Assembly (NCBI GenBank): GCA_963518955.1
Contig: CAUQKI010000009.1
Location: 1-64,000, forward strand
Origin: JABCPE02 sp963518955
GTDB lineage: Bacteria; Bacteroidota; Bacteroidia; Flavobacteriales; Weeksellaceae
Direction of reading: 5' to 3'
DNA: 64,000 nt
Under the pieces are notes generated by a model. That model saw only the letters and a program-made list of their open reading frames with translations. It did not search any database and was not told the origin of the DNA. This document shows positions 33,842-42,248 of the stretch, one piece after another (the first letter of the stretch is position 1; each line of letters opens with the position of its first letter). The position numbers were made by a program, and so were the translations under genes.

Positions 33842-33864
33842 AAAAAGCTCCTTTTTAGGGAGCT
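33841..33864 (-). terminator. terminator overlapping the pdxH stop codon
   Basis: Minus-strand AGCTCC-CTAAAAA-GGAGCT followed by six T residues. The left arm encodes the last codons of pdxH. Confidence 0.75.
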
Positions 33865-34496
33865 AATCTTGATGTTTTCCATTTACCATCTTGGAACTGA
33901 TATACTATCCTGTCATGCAGACGGTTAGGTCTTCCCTGCCAAAATTCTATTTCATACGGCTTGGCAAGATATCCTCCCCAGTGTGGCGGTCGTGTCACTT
34001 CTTTCCCTTCAAATTCTTTTTCTAAATCTTGCAATTTTTGGGCTAAATAAGCTTTGCTAGGGATTTCTTCTCCCTGTTCAGAAGCCCAAGCGCCTAATCT
34101 GCTTCCTCTGGGTCTCGATGCAAAATATTCATCCGACATCTCTGGAGAAACTTTTTCTAGTCTTGCTTTTATCATCACTTGGCGTTCCAAAGCTGGCCAA
34201 AAGAAATAGAGACAAGCCACTTTGTTCTTATCTATAGATTTCCCTTTTTTACTATTATAATTGGTATAAAACACAAAACCTTCTTTGCTGTAGCTTTTCA
34301 GGAGCATGGCTCTCGTTCTAGGGCAGCCATCATCATCTATCGTAGAGAGAATCATGGCATTAGCCTCAAAAATATCAGGATGTTTGTCCGCATCTGCGAA
34401 CCATTCCTTGAAATGTTCCATAGGATTTTCCTTTACTTCGTGGTCATGAAGCTCGAACTGCTCATAGACTTGGCGTTTGTCATGTAAGTTTTCCAT
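33855..34496 (-). CDS. pdxH: pyridoxamine 5'-phosphate oxidase
   Basis: FMN enzyme that makes pyridoxal phosphate from pyridoxine or pyridoxamine phosphate. The 213 residues show PNAMILSTIDDDGCPRTRAMLLKSY in its usual form (NAMILSTIDDDGCPRTRAML), GFVFYTNYNSKKGKSIDKN, SRGSRLGAWASEQGEEI and the C-terminal GGYLAKPYEIEFWQGRPNRL with RLAP at the end. FMN and PLP sites are complete. A -7 element lies at 34523-34530. Confidence 0.96.
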   Translation of the reverse strand: MENLHDKRQVYEQFELHDHEVKENPMEHFKEWFADADKHPDIFEANAMILSTIDDDGCPRTRAMLLKSYSKEGFVFYTNYNSKKGKSIDKNKVACLYFFWPALERQVMIKARLEKVSPEMSDEYFASRPRGSRLGAWASEQGEEIPSKAYLAQKLQDLEKEFEGKEVTRPPHWGGYLAKPYEIEFWQGRPNRLHDRIVYQFQDGKWKTSRLAP

Positions 34497-34522
34497 ATTT
34501 AAATATTTACAATTTATAACTA

Positions 34523-34530
34523 CAAAGGTA
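34523..34530 (-). promoter_or_regulatory. -7 element of pdxH
   Basis: TACCTTTG on the minus strand, 26 bases upstream of the ATG. No good TTTG at the usual distance. Confidence 0.4.
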
Positions 34531-34653
34531 AGATTTAATTCCTACTCTTTGGGTTAGGATTTAATGTTTTTTATTTGTAAAAAAGAAAAAATAATCGCTT
34601 TAAATCATTTTAAATTCTTAAATTTAGCCCATTAATTTAATTTTTTACTAAAA

Positions 34654-36777
34654 ATGAAACGACTATTTTTATTAGCTGCCTTCATTCTGAGTTTTATTCC
34701 AGCAAAAGCTGATGAAGGAATGTGGCTTATGATGCTTATCAAAAGGCTGAATGGCGTAGATATGCAGAAACAGGGGCTGAAACTGACTCCAGAAGAAATC
34801 TATTCAGTAAACAATTCTAGTTTGAAAGATGCCATCGTAAGTTTTGGTGGTTTTTGTACTGGGGAAATCGTATCCAAAGAAGGACTTATCTTTACTAACC
34901 ACCACTGTGGATATGGTTCTATCGCTGCGCTTTCTACTCCACAGAAAGACCACTTGACCAATGGTTTCTGGGCGATGAATAAAAAAGAAGAACTTCACGC
35001 TAAAGACCTGTTTGTGAGATTCTTAGTAAGAATGGGAGATGCTACAGAAAGAATAAACTCCAAGCTGAACAACCAAATGTCTGCAAGCCAAAGACAAGAT
35101 ATTATCAATCAGGAATTTAAAGCGATTGAAAAAGAAAATAGCGAAAACGGAAAATACACTGTAGTGGTTCGTTCGTTCTTCAATGGAAACGAGTTCTATT
35201 ATTTTGTTTATCAAGACTATAAAGATATCAGATTAGTAGGAACGCCTACTAACTCTATCGGGAAATTCGGTGGTGATACAGACAACTGGGAATGGCCAAG
35301 ACACACAGGAGACTTTGCAGTTTTCCGAGTGTATGCAGATGCGAACGGAAACCCAGCGGAATATTCTCCAAACAATGTTCCACTAAAACCTAAACACCAC
35401 TTACCTGTTTCTCTAAAAGGTATCAAACCTAATGATTTCACGATGATTATGGGATACCCAGGGAGAACAAACAGATATTTGACTTCTTATGGAATCAACC
35501 AATTGATTACCAAAGATTATCCAGCTTGGGTAGATGCTTCTAAAGCAACTATGGATGTGATGAAAAAATACATGGACAAAGACCAAGCCATCCGTTTGGA
35601 CTACGCAAGTTCTTACTCCAGCACGGCTAACTACTGGAAAAACAGAGCTGGAACGATAGAAGCGGTTTTGAAAAATAAAACTATCAATGCAAAACAAGAT
35701 TTGGAAAAAGTATTCCAAACATGGGCTGATAAGCCAGAAAACAAAGCAACTTACGGTAATGTTCTGAAAGAAATAGAAGAATACTACGCAAAAACAAACG
35801 AAAGAAATGTAGAGCTGAACTATCTAAGGCTGATGAGCAGAAGAGCGGCTTTCATCAATATGCCGTATGTATTAGGAAACAAATTGGCTGTTTATGCTGA
35901 CCAAGATGCGAACGGACAGGCTGCTATGAAAGCAAAACTAATCAAAGAAGTGGAAAGCATCTACGAAGACCTACATCCAAAGGTAGAAGCTGACCTTTTC
36001 GTGACACTGCTTACACTTTATAAAAACAAAGTAGATGCGAAACACCAGCTGCCTATCATCAGATTTAGTAATCCAAATGAAATTTCACTTAATGGTATTT
36101 TTGCTTCTAAGGAAAATGTTTTGAACTTTATCAACAATCCTAAAAAACAAAAATTAGAGGAAGACCCATTATATCAGTTCTCTTCTATCTTAGTAGCTGA
36201 AGCTCAAATGAATGCGAATAAATACAACCAAGACGAAGAGAAATTCGCAGAAAACACTAGACTTTTCTTGGATGGACTTAGAAAATCTCACCCTAACAAG
36301 AAATTCTACCCTGACGCAAACTCTACGATGAGACTTACCTATGGTTCTGTGGACAAGCTGCCTTTCAGAAAAGACAGAAAATACCACGGCGTGAAAGACA
36401 ACTACTACACAGACCTTACAGGAATGGTAGCTAAATACAAAAAAGGCGATGAGGAATTTGACCTTCCGCAAAGACTTCTTGACCTTTATAAAAAGAAAGA
36501 CTACGGACAATACAAAGACAAAAAAGGATACCTTCCGGTGAATTTCCTTTCTAATAATGACATCACAGGAGGAAACTCTGGTTCGCCTATCATCAATGCT
36601 GAAGGACACCTTATCGGTCTTGCTTTCGATGGAAACAGCGAGGCGCTGAGTGGAGATATCGTTTTCGAACCAGCTCTACAAAGAACCATCAATGTGGATG
36701 CTCGTTTTGTGCTTTGGGTAATTGACAAATTCTCTGGTGCTAAACACCTCATCGATGAAATGACAATCGTGAAATAG
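34654..36777 (+). CDS. S46 family dipeptidyl-peptidase, DPP7-like
   Basis: Periplasmic serine peptidase that removes dipeptides from the N-terminus of oligopeptides, part of amino-acid feeding by peptide-using Bacteroidota. The 707 residues have a signal peptide (MKRLFLLAAFILSFIPAKA, then DEGMW) and the triad His in FTNHHCGYGS, Asp in DNWEWPRHTGDF and Ser in GGNSGSPIIN. After the Ser the sequence reads LAFDGNSEALSGD. From memory, P. gingivalis DPP11 has Arg where this Gly stands and DPP7 has Gly, so a preference for hydrophobic or uncharged P1 residues is inferred. It has its own terminator. Confidence 0.93.
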   Translation: MKRLFLLAAFILSFIPAKADEGMWLMMLIKRLNGVDMQKQGLKLTPEEIYSVNNSSLKDAIVSFGGFCTGEIVSKEGLIFTNHHCGYGSIAALSTPQKDHLTNGFWAMNKKEELHAKDLFVRFLVRMGDATERINSKLNNQMSASQRQDIINQEFKAIEKENSENGKYTVVVRSFFNGNEFYYFVYQDYKDIRLVGTPTNSIGKFGGDTDNWEWPRHTGDFAVFRVYADANGNPAEYSPNNVPLKPKHHLPVSLKGIKPNDFTMIMGYPGRTNRYLTSYGINQLITKDYPAWVDASKATMDVMKKYMDKDQAIRLDYASSYSSTANYWKNRAGTIEAVLKNKTINAKQDLEKVFQTWADKPENKATYGNVLKEIEEYYAKTNERNVELNYLRLMSRRAAFINMPYVLGNKLAVYADQDANGQAAMKAKLIKEVESIYEDLHPKVEADLFVTLLTLYKNKVDAKHQLPIIRFSNPNEISLNGIFASKENVLNFINNPKKQKLEEDPLYQFSSILVAEAQMNANKYNQDEEKFAENTRLFLDGLRKSHPNKKFYPDANSTMRLTYGSVDKLPFRKDRKYHGVKDNYYTDLTGMVAKYKKGDEEFDLPQRLLDLYKKKDYGQYKDKKGYLPVNFLSNNDITGGNSGSPIINAEGHLIGLAFDGNSEALSGDIVFEPALQRTINVDARFVLWVIDKFSGAKHLIDEMTIVK

Positions 36778-36796
36778 TTTTTTTCATAACAATTAT

Positions 36797-36831
36797 AAAA
36801 ATCTACGGGAAAATTTCTCGTAGATTTTTTT
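36797..36831 (+). terminator. terminator of the S46 peptidase gene
   Basis: 11-bp stem aaaaatctacg/cgtagattttt, then a T-run that ends at the ATG of 36832. Confidence 0.85.
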
Positions 36832-37350
36832 ATGTATTTTTGCGGAAATAATGAGCAGAAATTGGATTTAGATTTTTATAAAAAACAGGCACAAGCCAAA
36901 CAAAAAGAACACAAAAAATTCTTAGACAACCTGAAAAAGAAACCGCCTAAGAATTTGGACTATATCACTTTGGAAACTCACGAAGAAGTTTTCAGTGAGA
37001 TAGACTGTCTAAGCTGTGCCAACTGCTGTAAAACCACAGGCCCGCTCTTTACAGAAAAAGATATAGAGCGGATTTCTAAACATTTACGCCTCTCTCCTGC
37101 TGATTTTGAGAAAAAATATCTCCGCATAGATGAAGACAATGACAAGGTGCTGCAATGCCTTCCCTGCCCTTTTCTCGCGGAGGATAATACCTGCCTTATC
37201 TACGATATCCGCCCGAAAGCCTGCCGCGAATATCCACATACCGACCGCAAGAAAATCTACCAAATCAATCATCTCACGATTAAAAACACCATCATCTGCC
37301 CTGCTGCCTATCTCTTCGTAGAGAAGATGATGAGAAACATTCAAAAATAA
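36832..37350 (+). CDS. YkgJ-type cysteine cluster protein, start uncertain
   Basis: Zinc- or iron-sulphur-cluster protein of the YkgJ/CxxCxxCC family, function unknown. Motifs are DCLSCANCCKTTGPLFT, LPCPFLAEDNTCLIYDIRPKACREYPH and a last Cys in IICPAAY: the usual eight or so cysteines. The longest frame begins with ATG 36832, but this codon abuts the upstream terminator and overlaps a -7 element TATTTTTG (36835-36842). The protein more likely starts at TTG 36862 (LDLDFYKKQ), or at ATG 36851, which is one base out of frame. C-terminal four fifths are sound. Confidence 0.85.
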   Translation: MYFCGNNEQKLDLDFYKKQAQAKQKEHKKFLDNLKKKPPKNLDYITLETHEEVFSEIDCLSCANCCKTTGPLFTEKDIERISKHLRLSPADFEKKYLRIDEDNDKVLQCLPCPFLAEDNTCLIYDIRPKACREYPHTDRKKIYQINHLTIKNTIICPAAYLFVEKMMRNIQK

Positions 37351-37424
37351 TGCTTCCTAAATTTCATCAATGGTAACAATTGATATAGTTTATGTATCCA
37401 ATTTTTCATTTTAATTTTTTATTG

Positions 37425-37432
37425 TATATTTG
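37425..37432 (+). promoter_or_regulatory. -7 element of the secreted protein gene
   Basis: TATATTTG, 19 bases before the ATG at 37452. The upstream element is weak. Confidence 0.5.
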
Positions 37433-37451
37433 CCACCTTAAATTTACACTT

Positions 37452-38279
37452 ATGACAAATAAAATTTTACTATTAGGTTTATTATTGGGAGGGATATCCA
37501 CAAATGCCCAAGTTATTAATGAAACAAAAGCTGCTGGTAAAACAGGACAAAAAGTAGGAATCAATACCACTATTCCTACAAGAACACTAACTATAAAAAA
37601 CTCTACTGCTAATGATGGAAAACCTCTTCTTAGGCTGGTAGATGCACCTATATATAGCAAGAATGTTCGTTCTGATATGGATGCTGACTTAGGTGGAAAT
37701 ACAGCAACTACTACCAATTACACAGATTATAGACCTCTTGTAGTAGATAAAGTAGGAGATGTATACCAAGGGCTTCCTATCAATAATATGAGTATCCTTA
37801 CTCTTACTATTAGTAATGTAAATGGAGACTATATTAGAAAGTTTGATACAGGAATTGATTATAAAAAATATGCTGTAGCCATTATGAATGCTATATTCAA
37901 AATGCCAGATCCTGGAGCTGGTAAAATAGTAATGATGAGAGCTGGTAATGGAGTTATTCCTAGTGTAGATTTCGGTGGTGGTAAGTATGGTGTTACAACT
38001 GCCCCTGCTACAGTACTATTAAAGAAAACCCAACTTACTAATAACTGGGAAATATATGCGGATTATCCTAACATAGGATCCTATGAGTTTTCTTTAGGAA
38101 GTACTAGTGCTGGAAATGTAGTAAATGGTACTTGGGTAATTACTCTATTGGTAGGTAAAAGAGATGCTGTTAATTTCACTGAGCTTAACTTTAATCAAGG
38201 AGGTTCTGCTGAAGGAATAGGAAATAGTAATACAACTTATGCGACCCAATTACAAGATTTCCTACAAAAATTAGAATAA
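37452..38279 (+). CDS. secreted protein of unknown function
   Basis: No named family. ATG 37452 is chosen over 37392 because it opens a signal peptide (MTNKILLLGLLLGGISTNAQ) just after the -7 element. The mature protein of about 255 residues begins with a segment (VGINTTIPTRTLTIKNS) common near the N-terminus of secreted Bacteroidota proteins, and is rich in Asn, Thr and Gly with many predicted beta strands. No cysteine is seen and no type IX C-terminal signal is evident. Codon use is more AT-rich than in its neighbours and resembles the susC-susD pair. Single-gene transcript with its own terminator. Confidence 0.8.
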   Translation: MTNKILLLGLLLGGISTNAQVINETKAAGKTGQKVGINTTIPTRTLTIKNSTANDGKPLLRLVDAPIYSKNVRSDMDADLGGNTATTTNYTDYRPLVVDKVGDVYQGLPINNMSILTLTISNVNGDYIRKFDTGIDYKKYAVAIMNAIFKMPDPGAGKIVMMRAGNGVIPSVDFGGGKYGVTTAPATVLLKKTQLTNNWEIYADYPNIGSYEFSLGSTSAGNVVNGTWVITLLVGKRDAVNFTELNFNQGGSAEGIGNSNTTYATQLQDFLQKLE

Positions 38280-38292
38280 AAAACAATCAAAA

Positions 38293-38327
38293 TAAAAAAC
38301 ACTCTCCATTCAGAGGGTGTTTTTTTG
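38293..38327. terminator. terminator of the secreted protein gene
   Basis: aaaaaacactctc pairs with gagggtgtttttt (one G-T pair), loop cattca, followed by T residues. Confidence 0.8.
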
Positions 38328-38351
38328 TATAGAATATTAAACTAAAATCCT

Positions 38352-38359
38352 TATTTTTG
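38352..38359 (+). promoter_or_regulatory. -7 element of glyS
   Basis: TATTTTTG, 16 bases before the ATG. Confidence 0.5.
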
Positions 38360-38375
38360 CATAAATTTTTTAACG

Positions 38376-39917
38376 ATGGCAAAGCAAGAAGATGTTTTTA
38401 AGAAAGTGATTTCTCACGCCAAGGAGTACGGATTTATTTTCCCTTCTAGTGAGATTTATGATGGACTTTCTGCAATATACGACTACGGACAAAATGGTAT
38501 AGAACTAAAAAACAATATCAAACAATATTGGTGGAAAGCGATGATTCAGCTCAATGAAAACATCGTAGGGCTGGACAGTGCTATCTTTATGCACCCTACC
38601 ATTTGGAAAGCGAGCGGGCATGTGGATGCCTTCAACGACCCACTGATAGACAACAAGGACAGCAAAAAGCGTTTCCGTGCCGATGTCTTGATAGAAGACT
38701 ACTGCGCAAAACTAGAGGACAAAGCCCAAAAAGAAATAGAAAAGGCTAAAAAACGCTTCGGTGAGGCTTTTGATGAGGCGCAATTCATTTCCACTAATCC
38801 AAAAGTATTAGAATACCGCGAAAAACAAAAAACCATTCTTTCCCGAATGGCTAAATCGCTGGATAATAACGACCTTGCCGATGTAAAAGCCCTAATAGAA
38901 GAGCTGGAAATAGCTGACCCAGACACAGGCTCTAAAAACTGGACAGAAGTAAGACAGTTTAACCTGATGTTCGGGACTAAATTAGGTGCTGCTGCCGAGA
39001 ACGCGATGGATCTTTACCTTCGTCCAGAAACAGCGCAAGGGATTTTTGTGAACTACCTCAATGTTCAGAAAACTTCACGCCACAAACTTCCTTTCGGGAT
39101 TGCACAGATTGGTAAAGCGTTTAGAAATGAGATTGTTGCGAGACAGTTTATTTTCAGAATGAGAGAATTTGAACAAATGGAAATGCAGTTTTTCGTGCCG
39201 CCAGGAACGGAACTAAAATTCTATGAAGAATGGAAACAAAAGAGACTAAACTGGCACCTTGCCCTTGGTCTTGGTGAAGAAAACTACAAATTCCACGACC
39301 ACGAAAAACTGGCTCACTATGCTAATGCAGCAGCGGATATAGAATTCAGATTCCCATTTGGGTTTAAAGAATTAGAAGGTATTCATTCCAGAACGGATTT
39401 TGACCTTTCTGCTCACGAAAGATATTCAGGGAAAAAATTACAATATTTTGACCCAGAAAGAAACGAAAGCTATGTTCCGTATGTGGTGGAAACTTCGGTA
39501 GGATTAGACCGATTGTTCTTGGCTCTATTCTCTCACTGCCTGAAAGATGAAGTCTTGGAAGATGGTTCAGAGAGAACGGTATTGTCTCTGCCGCCTGCCC
39601 TAGCTCCTGTAAAGGCTGCCATTTTACCACTGATGAAAAAAGATGGAATGGGAGAATATGCAGAAAAAATCTTCAATGATTTGAAATACGATTTCAATCT
39701 TATTTATGAAGACAAAGACAGCATCGGTAAGCGATACAGAAGACAAGACGCCATAGGAACGCCTTTCTGTATTACCATAGACCACGACACCCTGACTGAC
39801 CACACGGTAACGATAAGACACCGCGATACTATGGAGCAGGAGCGTGTAGCGGTTTCTGAACTGAGACAAATTATAGACAATAAAGTGAATTTCAGAAACT
39901 TACTTAGTAAGATTTAA
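38376..39917 (+). CDS. glyS: glycine-tRNA ligase, alpha2 type
   Basis: Class II synthetase that charges tRNA-Gly, of the single-chain homodimeric (eukaryote/archaeal-like) type used by Bacteroidota. The 513 residues show GAAAENAMDLYLRPETAQGI (motif 2 region), IGKAFRNEIVARQFIFRMREFEQ in parts, RFPFGFKELEGIHSRTDFDL (glycine site), and the anticodon-binding C-terminal domain with GKRYRRQDAIGTPFCITID. It is a stand-alone gene with its own promoter and terminator. Confidence 0.97.
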   Translation: MAKQEDVFKKVISHAKEYGFIFPSSEIYDGLSAIYDYGQNGIELKNNIKQYWWKAMIQLNENIVGLDSAIFMHPTIWKASGHVDAFNDPLIDNKDSKKRFRADVLIEDYCAKLEDKAQKEIEKAKKRFGEAFDEAQFISTNPKVLEYREKQKTILSRMAKSLDNNDLADVKALIEELEIADPDTGSKNWTEVRQFNLMFGTKLGAAAENAMDLYLRPETAQGIFVNYLNVQKTSRHKLPFGIAQIGKAFRNEIVARQFIFRMREFEQMEMQFFVPPGTELKFYEEWKQKRLNWHLALGLGEENYKFHDHEKLAHYANAAADIEFRFPFGFKELEGIHSRTDFDLSAHERYSGKKLQYFDPERNESYVPYVVETSVGLDRLFLALFSHCLKDEVLEDGSERTVLSLPPALAPVKAAILPLMKKDGMGEYAEKIFNDLKYDFNLIYEDKDSIGKRYRRQDAIGTPFCITIDHDTLTDHTVTIRHRDTMEQERVAVSELRQIIDNKVNFRNLLSKI

Positions 39918-39921
39918 TAAT

Positions 39922-39952
39922 AAAAAAAGCAGGATTTATTTCCTGCTTTTTG
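39922..39952. terminator. bidirectional terminator between glyS and clpX
   Basis: 11-bp stem aaaaagcagga/tcctgcttttt around a short AT loop. Confidence 0.85.
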
Positions 39953-39970
39953 TTTTTAAATATTTGAATA

Positions 39971-41161
39971 TTAAAATTCTATTTTGCTTTCATCTATGAC
40001 CAATGAACCTCCGAGCTGGTCTATGTCATACATGTATTTTTCCAAAACTTTTTCGGTCGTTCCTCTCAGTCCTCTCGCTCCCAAACCTTTTTCCATCGTT
40101 TCTTTTACTATTTTTTGTAAAGCGCCTTCGGTGAAACTCAGCTCCACGCCATCTAGTCTGAATAGTTCTATAAACTGGTTGATGATAGAGTTTTTAGGCT
40201 CGCTTAGGATTCTCAGCATGGTTGCTTCATCTAGTTTATCCAAATGTGTCACAATAGGAAAACGCCCCAAAAGTTCTGGGATAAGACCAAAATTCCTCAA
40301 ATCCGTAGCATCCAATTTGTCTAAAATATAGGAATCATCTTCCACCTTATTCGTCTTCTCCGAGCTGAAACCTATCGCCTGCTTGTTCATTCTTCGTTCG
40401 ATGATTTCTTTGATACCATCAAACGCCCCTCCTGCGATGAATAGGATGTTCTGCGTATTTACCTGAATGTATTTTTGGTCTGGGTGCTTTCTGCCTCCTT
40501 GTGGCGGCACATTTACGATGCTTCCTTCTAAAAGTTTCAAAAGCCCCTGCTGAACGCCTTCCCCAGATACATCACGAGTCAAACTCGGGTTGTCCGATTT
40601 TCTAGCAATTTTATCTATTTCATCTATAAAAACGATGCCTCTTTCGGCTTTTTCCACATCATAGTCAGACACCATCAGCAGTCTGGACAGAATACTTTCC
40701 ACATCCTCCCCTACATAGCCCGCCTCTGTAAGAACCGTAGCATCTACGATACAGAAAGGAACTTCCAGCTGCCTGGCGATAGTTTTAGCCAAGAGCGTTT
40801 TTCCTGTCCCTGTCTCTCCCACCATGATGATGTTAGATTTTTCTATCTCTACAGATTTATTTTCATCTGCATTGTGAGCCAGTCTTTTGTAATGATTATA
40901 AACCGCTATTGAAAGCTGTTTTTTCGCTTGGTCCTGCCCTATTACATATTCATCCAAAAATTCCTTGATTTCTCTCGGTTTCTTTAGCTGAGCCGAAGTT
41001 TTTACAGATGAATGATTTTTATTTTCTTGCTCGTCAGTCTCTTTCACTATGGTGTGAGCCTGCTCTATACAGTAGTTGCAAATAAACCCATTCTGACCAG
41101 AGACCAAAACAGATACCTCATTCTTATTTCTTCCACAAAAGGAACATTGGTTAGGATTCAT
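39971..41161 (-). CDS. clpX: ATP-dependent Clp protease ATPase subunit ClpX
   Basis: AAA+ unfoldase that feeds substrates to ClpP. The 396 residues start with the zinc-binding domain (CSFCGRNKNEV ... CNYCIEQAH), then Walker A GETGTGKT (about 115-122), Walker B VFIDEIDKIARK, the pore-loop and sensor parts, and the C-terminal ELLGRFPIVTHLDKLDE and ARGLRGTTEKVLEKYMYD. Length slightly below the 420 or so of E. coli. clpP is not adjacent. It lies 70 bases after the HIT gene on the same strand and may have its own promoter. Confidence 0.97.
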   Translation of the reverse strand: MNPNQCSFCGRNKNEVSVLVSGQNGFICNYCIEQAHTIVKETDEQENKNHSSVKTSAQLKKPREIKEFLDEYVIGQDQAKKQLSIAVYNHYKRLAHNADENKSVEIEKSNIIMVGETGTGKTLLAKTIARQLEVPFCIVDATVLTEAGYVGEDVESILSRLLMVSDYDVEKAERGIVFIDEIDKIARKSDNPSLTRDVSGEGVQQGLLKLLEGSIVNVPPQGGRKHPDQKYIQVNTQNILFIAGGAFDGIKEIIERRMNKQAIGFSSEKTNKVEDDSYILDKLDATDLRNFGLIPELLGRFPIVTHLDKLDEATMLRILSEPKNSIINQFIELFRLDGVELSFTEGALQKIVKETMEKGLGARGLRGTTEKVLEKYMYDIDQLGGSLVIDESKIEF

Positions 41162-41231
41162 CTAATTCTTTTTTGTTTTTATGAATAAATAAACTCCAAT
41201 AAGAATTTATTGAAGTTTGTAATTTTAGTGA

Positions 41232-41621
41232 TTATTGCCCTGTTATCGCTTTTTGAATTTCTCTGAATTCCTCTTCTGTGAATTTCAGTTTTTCATTAGT
41301 AAAATTCAAATCTTTGATTTCATTGATAGGAACGAGGTGGATATGCGTGTGCGGAACTTCCAGCCCTACTACGGCTACGCCCACTTTCACACATGGAATA
41401 GCTGCCTTTACTTTTTTAGCTACTTCTTGCGCAAATGCCCAGAGCCTTTTATGCTCCTCTGCTTCCATATCAAAAATAAAATCCACTTCTTTTTTAGGAA
41501 TTACCAATGTATGCCCTTTGGCTATCGGCATGATATCTAAAAACGCCAAATGATGCTCGTCCTCTGCTATCTTGTAGCACGGAATTTCGCCATTGATTAT
41601 TTTTGTGAAAATTGAAGCCAT
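41232..41621 (-). CDS. HIT family hydrolase
   Basis: Histidine-triad nucleotide hydrolase or transferase of the HinT type, 129 residues, cytoplasmic dimer. The core is MASIFTKIINGEIPCYKIAE, DIMPIAKGHTLVIPKKE and the triad VPHTHIHLVPI (HxHxH). Likely activity is cleavage of AMP-lysine or similar phosphoramidates. It follows greA by 47 bases on the same strand, a pairing often seen in flavobacteria. Confidence 0.93.
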   Translation of the reverse strand: MASIFTKIINGEIPCYKIAEDEHHLAFLDIMPIAKGHTLVIPKKEVDFIFDMEAEEHKRLWAFAQEVAKKVKAAIPCVKVGVAVVGLEVPHTHIHLVPINEIKDLNFTNEKLKFTEEEFREIQKAITGQ

Positions 41622-41668
41622 TTTATTGATTATTAAGGTTTTACTATTTGTATATTTTAGCTAAAAGA

Positions 41669-42136
41669 CTAAATTGTAATTTCTAAAACTTCGAACGAAA
41701 GTTTGTTCCCATTAGGAAGCACTATTTCTGCTATTTCGCCTACAGCCTTTCCTAAAAGCCCTTTGGCAATAGGAGTATTGACAGATATTTTATTAGCCTT
41801 CAGATCACTCTCATTATCAGGAACTAATGTGAATTTTTGTTCGGCTTTAGTCGTGTTATTTTTTAGTCTTACAGTGGTAAGGATAGATACTTTAGAAGTG
41901 TCTATCTGGTTTTCTTCTATGATTTTAGAATTTGCTATTATATCCTGTAATTTGGATATTTTCAGCTCCAAAAGCCCTTGCGCTTCCTTTGCTGCATCAT
42001 ACTCAGCATTTTCAGAAAGGTCTCCTTTGTCTCTTGCTTCTGCAATCTGTTGAGTGATTTTTGGTCTCTCTATTGATTCCAACTGCTCTAGCTCGGCCTT
42101 CATTTTTGCTAAGCCCTCTTTTGTAACATAATTCAT
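41669..42136 (-). CDS. greA: transcription elongation factor GreA
   Basis: Rescues backtracked RNA polymerase by stimulating transcript cleavage. The 155 residues show the N-terminal coiled coil (EGLAKMKAELEQLESIERPK), the tip acidic pair in ARDKGDLSENAEYDAAKEAQ, and the C-terminal FKBP-like domain (ISVNTPIAKGLLGKAVGEIA). Normal length. The leader is about 80 bases if the -7 element at 42224-42231 is used and holds a hairpin at 42175-42194. The HIT gene follows in the same transcript. Confidence 0.96.
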   Translation of the reverse strand: MNYVTKEGLAKMKAELEQLESIERPKITQQIAEARDKGDLSENAEYDAAKEAQGLLELKISKLQDIIANSKIIEENQIDTSKVSILTTVRLKNNTTKAEQKFTLVPDNESDLKANKISVNTPIAKGLLGKAVGEIAEIVLPNGNKLSFEVLEITI

Positions 42137-42174
42137 GATTTTTTTCTTTTATTTGTGTTAAATAAATAATAAAA

Positions 42175-42194
42175 TATCCGACCTTTGCCGGATA
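42175..42194 (-). promoter_or_regulatory. hairpin in the greA leader
   Basis: Minus-strand TATCCG-GCAAAGGT-CGGATA followed by TTTTATTATTTATTT, about 38 bases before the greA ATG. It has terminator-like form inside a leader, so attenuation is possible. Confidence 0.4.
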
Positions 42195-42223
42195 CTTTTA
42201 AATTTTAACTAACTTTACTTGGA

Positions 42224-42231
42224 CAAAGATA
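42224..42231 (-). promoter_or_regulatory. -7 element of greA
   Basis: TATCTTTG on the minus strand, 87 bases before the greA ATG. Confidence 0.45.
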
Positions 42232-42248
42232 AAAAAAATTTTCTTATT

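Noticed and set aside
36190..36609. Minus-strand frame of 139 codons opposite the S46 peptidase.
   Set aside because: Val/Phe-rich shadow covering the catalytic serine region of the real gene.
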